A stretch of DNA of 64,000 nt from the NCBI RefSeq assembly GCF_030344915.1, contig NZ_CP128233.1, positions 2,790,001 through 2,854,000 of the forward strand, in the 5' to 3' direction. Positions within the stretch are counted from its first letter, which is position 1, and each line of letters begins with the position of its first letter. Origin of the DNA: Neopusillimonas aromaticivorans. GTDB taxonomy: Bacteria > Pseudomonadota > Gammaproteobacteria > Burkholderiales > Burkholderiaceae_B. The notes beneath the pieces are model-generated. The model ran no database searches. It was not told the DNA's origin and saw only the letters and a program-made list of their open reading frames with translations. Position numbers and translations under genes: made by a program. Below are positions 37,118 through 47,713 of the stretch, one piece after another.

Positions 37118-38622
37118 ATGGGCAATTCCGGTACGCTGGGAAAACAGGCCGAGACCTTCAATTACGGTGTGGTGCGTCAGTTCACCATCATGACCGTATT
37201 CTGGGGTGTCATCGGCATGGCGGTGGGCGTATTGATTGCGGCGCAGTTGATCTGGCCGGAACTCAATTTCAATACACCGTGGCTGAGTTATGGCCGTTTG
37301 CGGCCTGTACACACCAACACGGTAATTTTTGCCTTCGGTGGCACAGCCTTGTTTGCAACGTCGTATTACGTTGTACAGCGCACCTGTCAGGTACGTCTGT
37401 TTTCCGACAAACTGGCCGCGTTCACGTTCTGGGGTTGGCAGGCCTGTTTGCTGGCCGGGTTCCTGACCTTGCCCATGGGGTTCACCAGCACCAAAGAATA
37501 TGCCGAATGGGAATGGCCTATTGATATTCTGGTCACCCTGGTCTGGGTGGCTTATGCCGTGGTCTTTTTCGGCACCATCATGAAGCGCCGCGTTCGCCAC
37601 ATCTACGTGGCCAACTGGTTCTTCGGCTCGTACATCCTGACCATCGCCATTCTGCACATTTTCAACAATATTGAAATTCCGGTTTCGATGTGGAAATCGT
37701 ATTCGGCCTATGCCGGTGTGCAAGATGCCATGGTGCAGTGGTGGTATGGCCACAACGCCGTCGGGTTCTTTCTCACCACCAGTTTTCTGGGCATGATGTA
37801 TTACTTCGTGCCGAAGCAGGCGGATCGCCCTATTTACTCCTATCGTCTGTCCATCGTTCACTTCTGGGCACTGGCATTCACCTACATGTGGGCGGGTCCG
37901 CACCACCTGCACTACACGTCTTTGCCCGACTGGACGCAAGCCCTGGGCATGGTGTTTTCATTGATTTTGCTGGCCCCGTCATGGGGGGTATGGTCAACGG
38001 CATCATGACGCTGTCAGGGGCCTGGTACAAGCTGCGTACCGATCCTATTCTCAAGTTCCTGATTACCGGCCTGTCTTTTTACGGCATGTCCACGTTTGAA
38101 GGTTCCATGATGTCCATCCGTACGGTCAATGCGCTGTCACACTATACCGACTGGACCGTGGGCCACGTGCACTCCGGTGCCTTGGGCTGGGTATCCATGA
38201 CCATCTTCGGCTCGTTGTACTACCTGATTCCGCGTCTGTATGGCCGCACCACCATGGCCAGCATGAAACAGGTCGAGTTGCACTTCTGGCTGGCCACCAT
38301 TGGTGTGGTGCTGTATATCGCCTCAATGTGGGTTGCCGGTGTCATGCAGGGTCTGATGTGGCGTGCCACGGGCGTTGACGGTACCCTGACCTACAGTTTT
38401 GTCGAAGGTGTCAAGGCCACTTATCCGCTGTATGCCATTCGTTTGCTGGGCGGCTTGCTGTTCCTTGCAGGCATGGTGCTGATGGCCTGGAATACGTTCA
38501 AGACCGCTGTTGGCCAGCCCCGGCCCAACCCCGAGGTCTATATGTACAACCCCGACAGTACCGATCCCAAGCTCGTAGGCCCCGCATCGGCCCAGCCCGC
38601 CACTGGCGCTGCATCGGCATAA
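37118..38622 (+). CDS. ccoN: cbb3-type cytochrome c oxidase subunit I (frame broken once)
   Basis: CcoN is the catalytic subunit with heme b and the heme b3-CuB centre of the high-affinity terminal oxidase. Metal-ligand histidines are visible in RPVHTNTVIFAFGG, WWYGHNAVGFF, MWAGPHHLHYTSLPDW and TVGHVHSGALGW. Twelve helices are expected. The frame breaks at 37983-37988 (six G; seven restore APSWGGMVNGIMTLSGAW). Restored length is 501 residues. It is followed at once by ccoO. Confidence 0.96.
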
Positions 38623-38632
38623 GGAGAATACG

Positions 38633-39308
38633 ATGGCTCACGAAAAAAGAAGTTTTTCAGTCACGACACGCTTGAGACCAACATTGGTTGGCTGATCATC
38701 TGCAGCATTCTGGTGGTCAGTTTTGCGGGGCTGGTTCAAATCGTTCCGTTGTTCTTCCAGCACTCCACCACGACACCTACCGAAGGTGTAGAGCCCTACG
38801 ACGCGTTGCAACTGGTCGGGCGTGATCTTTACATCCGTGAGGGTTGTGTGGGCTGCCACTCCCAGCAGGTGCGCATGCTGCAATCTGAAGTGCAGCGCTA
38901 TGGCCCCTATTCTTTGGCCGGCGAATTCGTGTACGACTACCCCTTCCTGTGGGGCTCCAAGCGCACCGGTCCTGATCTGGCCCGTGTTGGCGGCCGTTAC
39001 TCTGACGAGTGGCATCGGGTGCATTTGCGCAACCCGCGCGATCTGGTTCCCGAATCCAACATGCCGGCGTACCCTGGCTGCAGCGCAATTCGGTTGAAGG
39101 TACCGATGTCAAGGCCCGTATGCGTGCCCTGCGCGTTCTGGGTGTGCCGTACACCGACGAGCAAATCGAACAGGCACCGGCCAGGCTCAAAGGCAAAACC
39201 GAAGAAGATGCCATGGTTGCGTACTTGCAAGGCCTGGGGGTTGCCGGCCGTGAGGCCGCTGCCAAGGCGGTTGCCGAGGGAGTCGTTGATCATGACAGGC
39301 ATTCTTAA
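38633..39308 (+). CDS. ccoO: cbb3-type cytochrome c oxidase subunit II (frame broken twice)
   Basis: CcoO is the membrane-anchored monoheme cytochrome c subunit. The start at 38633 has an AAGGAG ribosome-binding site. One N-terminal helix (WLIICSILVVSFAGLVQIVPLF) precedes the heme motif CVGCHSQ. The frame breaks at 38643-38648 (six A; seven restore HEKKKFFSHDTLETNIGW) and 39072-39074 (CCC; four restore PAYPWLQRNSVEGTDVKA). Restored length is 225 residues. Its last 17 bases overlap ccoQ. Confidence 0.94.
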
Positions 39309-39498
39309 CGGAATCGTTACGCTGTTGGCACTGATTACCTTCATCGGTATCGTGATCTGGGCCTTTTCCAAAGGTCGTGCCAAAGCCAACAAAGAGTCGG
39401 CCATGCTGCCTTTCGCGTTGCCCGACGAGGGTGAAGAGAAGCAAGGGCAGGGCAATGGCCCGTCAACCCGTTCATCTGCAGGGGGTTCTCATGAGTGA
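39292..39498 (+). CDS. ccoQ: cbb3-type cytochrome c oxidase subunit IV
   Basis: A 68-residue protein with one N-terminal helix (IVTLLALITFIGIVIWAFSKGRA) and a charged tail, the CcoQ/FixQ pattern. It stabilises the CcoP-CcoNO complex. It overlaps ccoO by 17 bases and ccoP by 8. The frame is intact. Confidence 0.88.
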   Translation: MTGILNGIVTLLALITFIGIVIWAFSKGRAKANKESAMLPFALPDEGEEKQGQGNGPSTRSSAGGSHE

Positions 39499-40393
39499 TT
39501 TTTTCAGTGGCTTTTGGGGCCCGTTCATTGCTGCCATCAGCATTCTTGGCATTGTTTTTTGTCTGTGGCTGTTGTTCACGCAACGCCGCTACCTGGGCAA
39601 AGAGGTTGAAAACTCTGAAGACACGGGTCATGTCTGGGATGGTGACCTGACCGAACTGAACAACCCGGTACCGCGCTGGTGGACCGTGTTCTACATTTTG
39701 CTGTGTGTGTTTGCTGTCGGCTACCTGGTGTTGTATCCGGGGTTGGGTACATTCAAGGGTGTCTTGAACTATTCCACTGCTGAATCGGTCAAGCAGTCGC
39801 AAGAGGCTCTGGCAGAGCAGATTCGCCCGGTTTACGCGCGTTTCGAGGCGATGCCGATTCCCGAAGTCGCCAAAGACCCCCAGGCGCGTGAAATTGGCCA
39901 GCGTTTGTTTCTGAATGCGTGTGCACAGTGCCATGGTTCTGATGCCAAGGGTTCACCCAGTTTTCCCAACCTGACCGACAAAGACTGGTTGTACGGTGGC
40001 TCCCCCGAGCAGATCATGCAGTCCATCACCAAAGGGCGTCACGGCATCATGCCGCCCATGGCGGCGCAGGTCAGTGCGGCCGACGCTGCGGCCATTGCCC
40101 AATATGTGCGGTCCTTGTCCGGCCTGGCAGCCGATCCGTTGCAGGTGGTGCCGGGCAAGCGCGGGTTTGAAAACTTCTGTGTGGCTTGTCACGGTGTGGA
40201 CGGCAAGGGGAACCAGGCTTTGGGTGCTCCCAACCTGACCGATGACATCTGGCTGTACAGCAGTTCCTCTGCTGCCATTGTGGGTGCCATCCTGAATGGT
40301 CACAACAATCGCATGCCGGCCCAGGAAACTGTGCTTACGCCCGAGCAGATTCGCATGCTTGCGGCGTATGTCTGGGGTTTTTCCAATAATTAA
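39491..40393 (+). CDS. ccoP: cbb3-type cytochrome c oxidase subunit III (diheme)
   Basis: CcoP feeds electrons into CcoO/CcoN. It has two N-terminal helices (about residues 8-30 and 65-83) with the NNPVPRWW signature between them. Two heme c motifs follow: C144-AQ-C147-H148 and C230-VA-C233-H234, with axial methionines in GIMPPM and NRMPAQE. The length of 300 residues is normal. The frame is intact. Confidence 0.96.
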   Translation: MSDFFSGFWGPFIAAISILGIVFCLWLLFTQRRYLGKEVENSEDTGHVWDGDLTELNNPVPRWWTVFYILLCVFAVGYLVLYPGLGTFKGVLNYSTAESVKQSQEALAEQIRPVYARFEAMPIPEVAKDPQAREIGQRLFLNACAQCHGSDAKGSPSFPNLTDKDWLYGGSPEQIMQSITKGRHGIMPPMAAQVSAADAAAIAQYVRSLSGLAADPLQVVPGKRGFENFCVACHGVDGKGNQALGAPNLTDDIWLYSSSSAAIVGAILNGHNNRMPAQETVLTPEQIRMLAAYVWGFSNN

Positions 40394-40405
40394 TGCGGCT
40401 ACATC

Positions 40406-41912
40406 ATGGATAAGAAACCCGTCGTCTCTATCGAATCCCTTGCCGGGGACGAGGCTGTCCCCGCCTGGCAGCCGCCCAAAATAGAGACGGCGCGCCGCAA
40501 AGGGGCGTCGCCCCAGGTCGAAAAGGCCTTGGCCGATGTCCGGCGCAAAATCTACCCGCGTGCTGTGTCGGGGCTGTTTGCGCGCTGGCGTCTTATCATG
40601 GTGCTGTTCACGCAGCTGGTTTTTTACGGGTTGCCCTGGTTGCAATGGAACGATCGTCAGGCCGTTTTGTTTGACCTGGGTGCCCGCAAGTTTTACATCT
40701 TCGGCATGGTCCTGTGGCCACAAGATGTGGTGTATCTGGCCGTGCTGCTGGTGCTTTCAGCCTTGTCGCTGTTTCTGTTTACCGCCATTGCCGGTCGTCT
40801 CTTTTGTGGTTATGCCTGTCCGCAAACGGTGTACACCGAAATTTTCATGTGGGTCGAGCGCAAGATCGAAGGCGATCGTCTGGCCCGTATACGGCTTGAC
40901 GAACAGCCCTGGAATTTTCGAAAGCTGCGCCTGAAGGCGGTCAAGCACGCCGTGTGGGTGCTGATTGCACTCTGGACGGGTTTTACCTTTATCGGTTATT
41001 TTGCGCCCATTCGCGATTTGGGTGCCGACTTGATGGTGTTTGCACTGGGGCCGTGGCAATGGTTCTGGATGCTGTTCTACGCCTTCGCAACCTGGGGCAA
41101 TGCCGGGTTCATGCGCGAAGCGGTGTGCAAGTACATGTGTCCCTACGCGCGCTTTCAGAGCGTGATGGTCGACAACGACACCTTTGTCGTTACCTATGAC
41201 AACGTGCGCGGTGAACCTCGTGGCGGTCGTTCCCGCAAGGTTGACCACAAAGAGGCGGGTATGGGCGACTGCGTCGATTGCAGTTTGTGTGTGCAGGTCT
41301 GTCCTACCGGCATCGATATCCGCAATGGGTTGCAGTACATGTGTATCGGTTGCGGGGCTTGTGTCGATGCCTGTGACCAGGTCATGGACAAAATGGATTA
41401 TCCCCACGGGCTCATCCGGTATACCTCGGGTACGGCCATCAAAGAACGTCTGACACAGGGTCAGGCCCGACGCCGCGTCTTGCGTCCGCGTATTTTGTTC
41501 TACATCAGCCTGCTGGTCCTGATTTTTGCCGGGTTCATGTATTCGCTCGTGGCCCGCGAGTCACTCAAGGTTGATGTCATCCGCGATCGTGGTGCATTGG
41601 GCCGTGAAATCTCCGGGGGCTTATCGAAAACGTTTACCGCCTGCAGATCATGAATACGAACGACAAGCCCGTAACCCTGCAGGTCACGGTTGACGGTGTG
41701 ACGGGTGCGACTGTCGGTTTGGCCGAGAACCCGCAGGTGTATCAGCTTTGGGTTGATGGTTCCACCAACCGGATGGTGCCGATTGTGGTGCGGGTACCTG
41801 TTGACCAGGTTCAACCGGGGTGTACGACATTTCAATCTCGGTTTCCGGGCTTGAAATTGACGGAACGCAAGAACACGTCATTGAGAAAAGCAGTTTCTTT
41901 GTGCCTCAGTAA
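40406..41912 (+). CDS. ccoG: CcoG, cbb3 oxidase copper-assembly ferredoxin-like protein (frame broken twice)
   Basis: CcoG/FixG is a multi-span iron-sulfur protein that reduces copper for cbb3 assembly. GRLFCGYACPQTVYTEIFMW is the family signature, and two 4Fe-4S motifs (CVDCSLCVQVCPTGIDIR and CIGCGACVDACDQVM) follow. The C-terminal domain is an Ig-like periplasmic fold. The frame breaks at 41615-41619 (five G; six restore ISGGLIENVYRLQIMN) and 41817-41820 (GGGG; five restore QPGVYDISISVSGLEIDG). Restored length is 502 residues. Confidence 0.94.
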
Positions 41913-41939
41913 TAAACTATCCGGCAGGTAACAACAATC

Positions 41940-42212
41940 ATGACCATGGCAAATCAGAATCCCGATACCCAACCCTGGTGGAAAGAACCCTGGCCCTGGA
42001 TCATCATGGCCGGGCCGTTTGTTGCCCTCGTGGGGTGTGCCATCACCATTGGCCTGGCCGTCAAGCACTTCAGTGGTCAGGCCATTGTCGACGGCGGGGT
42101 ACGCCAGGGGCTGGTTGTCAAACGTCTTGGTTCCGAACCGTCGGTAATGGCACCAGCCGCTGCAGGCCCGCAAGCCGCTTCGACGAATGCAACACCGGGG
42201 GTACAGCCATGA
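41940..42212 (+). CDS. ccoH: FixH-family protein (CcoH)
   Basis: A 90-residue membrane protein beginning MTMANQNPDTQPWWKEPWPW, with one helix (IIMAGPFVALVGCAITIGLAV). The PWWKEPWPWIIMAGP start is typical of FixH, which joins the maturation of cbb3 oxidase. The C-terminal third is Ala/Pro-rich and low-complexity, shorter than full FixH domains. Its stop overlaps the next ATG. Confidence 0.75.
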   Translation: MTMANQNPDTQPWWKEPWPWIIMAGPFVALVGCAITIGLAVKHFSGQAIVDGGVRQGLVVKRLGSEPSVMAPAAAGPQAASTNATPGVQP

Positions 42213-42457
42213 ATCGTCATGCCCTGATGTGGATTCTATGGCCGTCGTTTCTATTGGCCGGTGTGGGCAGTGCAATAGTGTTTGCGTTGGTTGACCCGCA
42301 CGATATCGTCGTGTTCGGCTCATTGCACTTCAGCCGTGAAGTAGTTTATACGGCCGGGTTTTTCATTTTCTGGCTGGCCACCGCGCTATCCAGCGCCTTA
42401 ACGTTGTTTATGGCGCCACCCGAAGCCTGGAGCAAGCAACCTGACGATGCATTGTAG
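42209..42457 (+). CDS. Small two-span membrane protein ending the cbb3 operon
   Basis: An 82-residue protein beginning MNRHALMWILWPSFLLAG, with helices at about residues 6-27 and 45-67 and a short polar tail. I do not know a defined function. The ATGA overlap with ccoH places it firmly in the operon, so a role in oxidase assembly or membrane insertion is the natural guess. It converges on fnr with only 7 bases between stops. Confidence 0.7.
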   Translation: MNRHALMWILWPSFLLAGVGSAIVFALVDPHDIVVFGSLHFSREVVYTAGFFIFWLATALSSALTLFMAPPEAWSKQPDDAL

Positions 42458-42464
42458 ACAGCGC

Positions 42465-43192
42465 TTAGCCGCAGTCGTTTCCGGCCAGTTCGCGCAGGGC
42501 GATCAGGTCAAGCAGTTTGACTTCACGCTGGTGTATCTTGATCAGCCCCTCTTTGGCAAACCTTGAAAACAGTCGGCTGACGGTTTCCAGGGTAAGGCCC
42601 AGGTAGCTGCCGATTTCTTCGCGGCTCATGCGCAAGACAAACTCGGTGGACGAATAGCCCAACATTGAAAGGCGTTGCGACATGTTCACCAGAAAGGCGG
42701 CCAGTCGTTGTTCCGAACGCAGTACCCCTAGCGACATGACCAGCTGTTGCGACCTTTTGATTTCCTGGCTGGTTAACCGACGCAACTGATTTTGCAAGGT
42801 GGGAACATGAGAACTGATTCTATCGATGTCGTCGACACGGGCTACACAGACTTCGGTGTCTTCAAGGGCGATGGCATGCGACAGGTGGGTGCCTTCCAGA
42901 AAACCGTCAAGCCCTACAATTTCGCCCGGCAGCAAGAAGCCGGTTACCTGAACCTGCCCGCCGGCATCCTCAAGCTGGGTCTTGATCGACCCGACCCGAA
43001 TACCGTAAATGGCACTGGCTGCGTCGCCGGCATGAAACAGGGCTTCGCCCTTGCGAACCCGGATGCGTTCTTGCACGGCTTCCTGGAAACGATGGATATC
43101 GACGGCCGTCATGCCGACGGGCAAGCACAGGCCATTGAGCATGCAGGTAGAACAACGATGGGTATCAGGCGCTAGCTGTATTTTTTCTGCAT
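42465..43192 (-). CDS. fnr: FNR-type oxygen-sensing transcriptional regulator (frame broken once near the start)
   Basis: A Crp/Fnr regulator with the N-terminal cluster-ligand cysteines HRCSTCMLNGLC (C-x2-C-x5-C) plus an internal cysteine in EVCVARVDD, so it should bind an oxygen-labile 4Fe-4S cluster. The recognition helix LGLTLETVSRLFSRF has the Glu-x2-Ser-Arg pattern that reads TTGAT half-sites. The full start MQKKIQLAPDTHRC at 43192 requires one extra base in the A run (43181-43186 on the plus strand, six where seven are needed). Without it the frame would open only at MLNGLCLPVG and lose the first two cysteines. Restored length is 242. It almost certainly controls the FNR box at 35840. 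Confidence 0.92.
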
Positions 43193-43247
43193 ACCAAAGG
43201 GTTGGGCCATATCGGTGGCACCAGGTGAAATGCTTTATGACTACTGG

Positions 43248-43261
43248 TTATAACGTTATAA
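43248..43261. promoter_or_regulatory. 14-bp perfect palindrome upstream of fnr
   Basis: TTATAACGTTATAA is a perfect inverted repeat 56 bp upstream of the fnr start, in the 150-bp gap between fnr and the LysR gene. It does not match FNR (TTGAT-N4-ATCAA), LexA or Fur consensus. It could be an operator for fnr, but this is only a structural observation. Confidence 0.4.
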
Positions 43262-43343
43262 GCTATCAGCGCAGCAGCCAAAGCATTGTACATGGTTAAT
43301 GCGTCAATACTACGACGGTCCGGCGCTGGTAATCAAGCCGGTT

Positions 43344-44251
43344 TCAGTTGTTGTCCCAGTAGTTGGCCTGGGCGTAGGTTTGTTTTAGCATGTCGGTAAA
43401 TACCTGCAATCTGGGGGGATATGACGTCGTTCTGGCATCAGGGCAAATATTCCGTTGGGCGGGGCCACGTAGTCGTCCAGCACGCTCACCAGACGACCGG
43501 CCACCAGGTCTTGCCTGACTTCCCACAACGACCGCCATGCCAGCCCGCAACCGGCCAGCGCCCAGGCCAGCAACACCGAGCCGTCTGTGCTACTCATTGT
43601 GCCTTTCACACGACAGGCTTTCACATGACCGTCCTGGCGCAGCAGCCAGCCGCGCGACTGGTTGCCTTGCGTGCCGAACGACAGGCAGTTGTGGCTGGCC
43701 AGGTCGTCAGGGGTGTTCGGGCGACCATAACGTTTCAGGTAGTCGGGCGAAGCCACGATAACGCGGCGGTTATCGGCCAGACGGATACCGATATATTGGG
43801 AATTGTCCAGATCCCCGATCCGGATGGCACAATCGTAACGTTCCTCAATCAGGTCAACCAGCCGGTCACTCAGGTCAAGGGTGATGGTAATGTCGGGGTA
43901 GCGTTCCAGGAACGCCGGCAGCAATGGGGCAATGTGGCGTCGGCCAAAGCCGGCTGGCGCACTGATGCGCAGCGGCCCGCCGGGGCGGCTTGCGCCTTGC
44001 GCAACCTGGGCTTCGGCTTCGCCAAGGTCACGCAAGATGCGCTGGGCTTCTTCCAGAAACATGGCGCCTTCGGTTGTCAGCGACAGTTTGCGCGTCGAGC
44101 GCATCAGCAGTTTTACGCCCAGCCGTTCTTCAAGGGCGTCAATGCGGCGGCTCATCATGGTGGGGGCGATGCCTTCAACACGGGCTGCAGCCGACAGGCT
44201 GCCCATGGCGGCTACCGCCACAAAGCTTTCCAGCTGTTTGAATTTGTCCAT
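43344..44251 (-). CDS. LysR-family transcriptional regulator (frame broken once)
   Basis: A 302-residue regulator with an N-terminal winged HTH (FVAVAAMGSLSAAARVEGIAPTMMSRRIDALEERLGVKLL) and a periplasmic-binding-type effector domain of the CrgA/DmlR-like subgroup (GPLRISAPAGFGRRHIAPLLPAFLERYP). The frame breaks at 43413-43418 (six G on the plus strand; seven restore RRHIPPRLQVFTDMLKQTYAQ). It is divergent from clpB, which is not an expected target. The effector is unknown. Confidence 0.88.
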
Positions 44252-44258
44252 TTCACAT

Positions 44259-44287
44259 CTTGAAATTGTTTCTGCAGGCCTTATTTA
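44259..44287 (+). promoter_or_regulatory. Probable sigma32 heat-shock promoter of clpB
   Basis: CTTGAAA (44259-44265) matches the sigma32 -35 consensus. A 14-bp spacer leads to CTTATTTA (44280-44287), a weaker match to CCCCATnT. It sits about 48 bp upstream of the clpB ATG, as expected for a heat-shock chaperone. Confidence 0.55.
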
Positions 44288-44334
44288 ATCACTATCCGGG
44301 CAGCAGCCCTTGAACTGATCACGAAAAGACGACC

Positions 44335-46934
44335 ATGCGATTTGACAAACTGACCACAAAATTCCAGCAGGCGATTGCTGATGCGCAAAGCCTGGCTGTC
44401 CAGAACGATAACCAATACATCGAGCCCGTGCATGTGCTGGCGGCGCTGCTGGCCGATACCGATAGCGGTACGGGCAGCTTGCTCGCGCGCGCCGGGGTGG
44501 CCACCAACAAGCTGACTGCCAGCCTGAATACGGCCATCAAGGCATTGCCTCAGGTGCGCGGGGCCGGCGGCAATGTGCAGGTCGGGCGCGACTTGCAGTC
44601 GGCGCTGGCGCGTACCGACAAAGAAGCCGCCAATCGTGGCGACACGTACGTTGCCAGTGAACTGTTTTTGCTGGCCCTTGCCGACGACAAGGGCGAAGCC
44701 GGGCGTTTGCTGCGCGAGGCCGGTTTGCAACGCAAGCCGCTTGAGGCTGCGATCGAGGCCGTGCGCGGTGGGGCTACGGTATCTGATGCCGAGGGTGAGT
44801 CCAATCGTGAAGCGCTGAAAAATACACCACCGACCTGACCGAGCGTGCGCGTCAGGGCAAACTTGACCCGGTGATTGGCCGTGACGATGAAATCCGTCGC
44901 GCTATCCAGATTCTGCAGCGCCGCACCAAGAACAACCCTGTGCTTATCGGCGAACCGGGTGTGGGCAAGACCGCTATTGTCGAAGGTCTGGCGCAGCGGA
45001 TCATCAATAACGAAGTACCGGAAACTCTGAAGGGCAAGCGCGTGCTGTCGCTCGATCTGGCCGCTTTGCTGGCGGGCGCCAAATACCGCGGCGAGTTCGA
45101 AGAGCGTCTGAAGGCGGTGCTTAAAGAGCTGTCTCAAGACCAGGGTGGAATCATCGTCTTCATTGACGAGATTCACACCATGGTGGGTGCGGGCAAGGCC
45201 GAAGGTGCCATGGATGCGGGCAATATGCTCAAGCCGGCCCTGTCGCGGGGCGAGCTGCACTGCATCGGTGCCACCACGCTTGACGAATACCGCAAGTACA
45301 TTGAAAAAGATGCGGCCCTCGAACGCCGATTCCAGAAAGTGCTGGTTGACGAGCCCGACGTTGAGTCAACCATTGCGATTTTGCGCGGCCTGCAGGAACG
45401 CTATGAACTGCACCACGGTGTTGCGATTACTGACCCGGCCATCGTCGCTGCCGCCGAGTTGTCGCACCGTTACATCACTGACCGCTTCCTGCCCGACAAG
45501 GCGATTGATCTGATCGATGAGGCCGCAGCACGTATCCGCATGGAAATCGACTCCAAGCCCGAGGTCATGGACAAGCTCGATCGTCGCATCATCCAGCTCA
45601 AGATCGAACGCGAGGCCGTCAAGAAAGAAACGGATGAAGGTTCGTTGCGCCGCCTCAAGGCCATTGAAGATGAGCTTGAAAAGCTGCAGCGCGAGTACAA
45701 CGACTACGAAGAAATCTGGAAGGCTGAAAAGGCGGCAGTCCAGGGTTCCCAGTCGGTCAAAGAGGAAATCGAGCGTACCCGTGCGGAGATGGCCGAGTTG
45801 CAACGCAAGGGGCAGTTCGACAAGCTGGCCGAGCTGCAGTACGGCAAATTGCCCGAACTGGAAGCACGTCTCAAGGCGGCCGAGGCCAGCGGTGATGGTG
45901 ACCAGCCGGCGCAAACCGACAAGCCGCGTCTGCTGCGCACGCAGGTGGGTGCCGAGGAAATCGCCGAGGTGGTGGCACGCGCCACTGGCATCCCCGTATC
46001 CAAGATGATGCAGGGCGAACGCGCCAAGCTGCTGGGCATGGAAGACCATTTGCACCGTCGTGTGGTGGGGCAGGACGAGGCCGTCAGCCTGGTGGCCGAT
46101 GCCATTCGTCGTTCGCGGGCCGGGTTGTCTGACCCCGACCGTCCGTATGGTTCATTCCTGTTTCTGGGCCCCACCGGCGTGGGTAAAACCGAACTGACCA
46201 AGGCCCTGGCCGACTTCCTGTTTGATTCGGAAGAGCACCTGATCCGTATCGACATGAGCGAGTTCATGGAAAAGCACTCGGTTGCCCGCCTGATTGGCGC
46301 GCCTCCCGGGTATGTGGGTTACGAAGAGGGCGGCTATCTGACCGAGGCCGTACGTCGCAAGCCGTACAGCGTGATCTTGCTCGACGAGGTCGAAAAGGCC
46401 CACCCTGACGTGTTCAACGTATTGTTGCAAGTGCTGGATGACGGTCGCCTGACCGATGGTCAGGGTCGTACGGTGGACTTCCGCAATACGGTGGTGGTCA
46501 TGACATCCAATCTGGGGTCGCAGCACATCCAGAGCATGACGGGGCAGCCTTACGAGGTCATCAAGGAAGTGGTCTGGGAAGAACTGAAAACGTCGTTCCG
46601 GCCTGAATTTCTGAATCGTATCGACGAAGTCGTGGTATTCCATGGCCTTGAGGCCCGCCATATCGAGTCGATTGCCAAGATCCAGATTCAGCGTTTGCAG
46701 CAGCGTCTGGCCCAGCAGGAAATGAGTCTCGAGGTGTCCGATGCCGCGCTGGCCCAGTTAGCCCTGGCAGGGTTTGATCCGGTCTTCGGCGCCCGTCCGC
46801 TCAAGCGGGCCATTCAGCAGCACCTGGAAAACCCGTTGGCCCGGTTGGTGCTTGAGGGCAAGTTTGGCCCGAAAGATGTCATTCCGGTTGATTGGCAGGG
46901 CGACCAGTTCGTTTTTGAACGTACGCTGCAGTAA
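44335..46934 (+). CDS. clpB: ATP-dependent disaggregase ClpB (frame broken once)
   Basis: ClpB (Hsp104) resolubilises aggregates with DnaK. It has the Clp N-domain (1-150), NBD1 with Walker A GEPGVGKTA, the coiled-coil middle domain (about 400-525) and NBD2 with Walker A GPTGVGKTE, the pore loop GYVGYEEGG and a C-terminal domain. The frame breaks at 44818-44822 (five A; six restore EALKKYTTDLTERARQGKLD). Restored length is 866 residues, normal for ClpB. A strong terminator follows. Confidence 0.97.
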
Positions 46935-46978
46935 ACCTGTCACTCAGGCGCCGGTTTTAGGTCGGGGCCTGCTCTGAT

Positions 46979-47020
46979 AAAAAGCGGCACTACCTTTTGT
47001 TGGGTAATGCCGCTTTTTTT
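46979..47020 (+). terminator. Terminator after clpB
   Basis: AAAAGCGGCA pairs with TGCCGCTTTT, extended inward by an imperfect TACC/GGGTA, and ends in T7. A run of A on the other side means it can also serve the convergent queH. Confidence 0.85.
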
Positions 47021-47032
47021 ACCAGCTGTTGA

Positions 47033-47713
47033 TCAGAGCGTTTCTTCCTGCCCGTAGAATTTGACCCCGATTTCAACAGGGTCACGGCCTTGGGCACGGC
47101 GGTGGCGGTTGGTGTCGCGCAGGGAATAGATGCAGCCGCAGTATTCTTGCTGGTAGAAGTTTTCGCGCTTGCTGATTTCGATCATGCGCGCTGAGCCGCC
47201 ACCTTTGCGCCAGTTGTAGGTCCAGTAAACCAGGTCAGGGTAGCGCGCTGCGGCGCGCTCGCCGCAGCCGTTGATCTGGTTCATGTCTTTCCAGCGTGAA
47301 ATGCCCAGGGAACTGGTAATGGTGTCAAAACCGTTTTCGTGCGCGTACAGTGCGGTGCGTTCGAAGCGCATGTCGAAGCATTCGGTGCAGCGAGCGCCAC
47401 GTTCGGGTTCGTTTTCCAGCCCGCGAACCCGTTCAAACCAGTTGTCGCGATCGTAGTCGGCATCAATGAACGGGATGTTGTGCTCTTCGGCAAAGCGAAT
47501 GTTCTCGTTCTTGCGGATTTCGTATTCGCGGTCGGGGTGAATGTTGGGGTTGTAGAAGTAAATGGTGTAGTCGATGCCGGAAGCGGTCATGGCTTCCATG
47601 ACTTCGCCCGAGCAGGGCGCACAGCACGAGTGCAACAGCACTTTCTTGCGTGCGTCGGGCAGTTCGAGTTTCGGGCGCTGGATGTCGGTGGTAATGGGCT
47701 TGTTCATGGTCAT
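47033..47713 (-). CDS. queH: Epoxyqueuosine reductase QueH
   Basis: QueH performs the last step of queuosine synthesis in tRNA, the reduction of epoxyqueuosine, as the non-homologous replacement of QueG. The cysteine signature HSCCAPCSGE (C30, C31, C34) is present with ARCTECFDMR and EYCGCIYSLRD, which form the iron-sulfur and adjacent metal sites. Length is 226 residues. A GTP- or cobalamin-binding domain is absent, as expected. The frame is intact. Confidence 0.9.
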   Translation of the reverse strand: MTMNKPITTDIQRPKLELPDARKKVLLHSCCAPCSGEVMEAMTASGIDYTIYFYNPNIHPDREYEIRKNENIRFAEEHNIPFIDADYDRDNWFERVRGLENEPERGARCTECFDMRFERTALYAHENGFDTITSSLGISRWKDMNQINGCGERAAARYPDLVYWTYNWRKGGGSARMIEISKRENFYQQEYCGCIYSLRDTNRHRRAQGRDPVEIGVKFYGQEETL

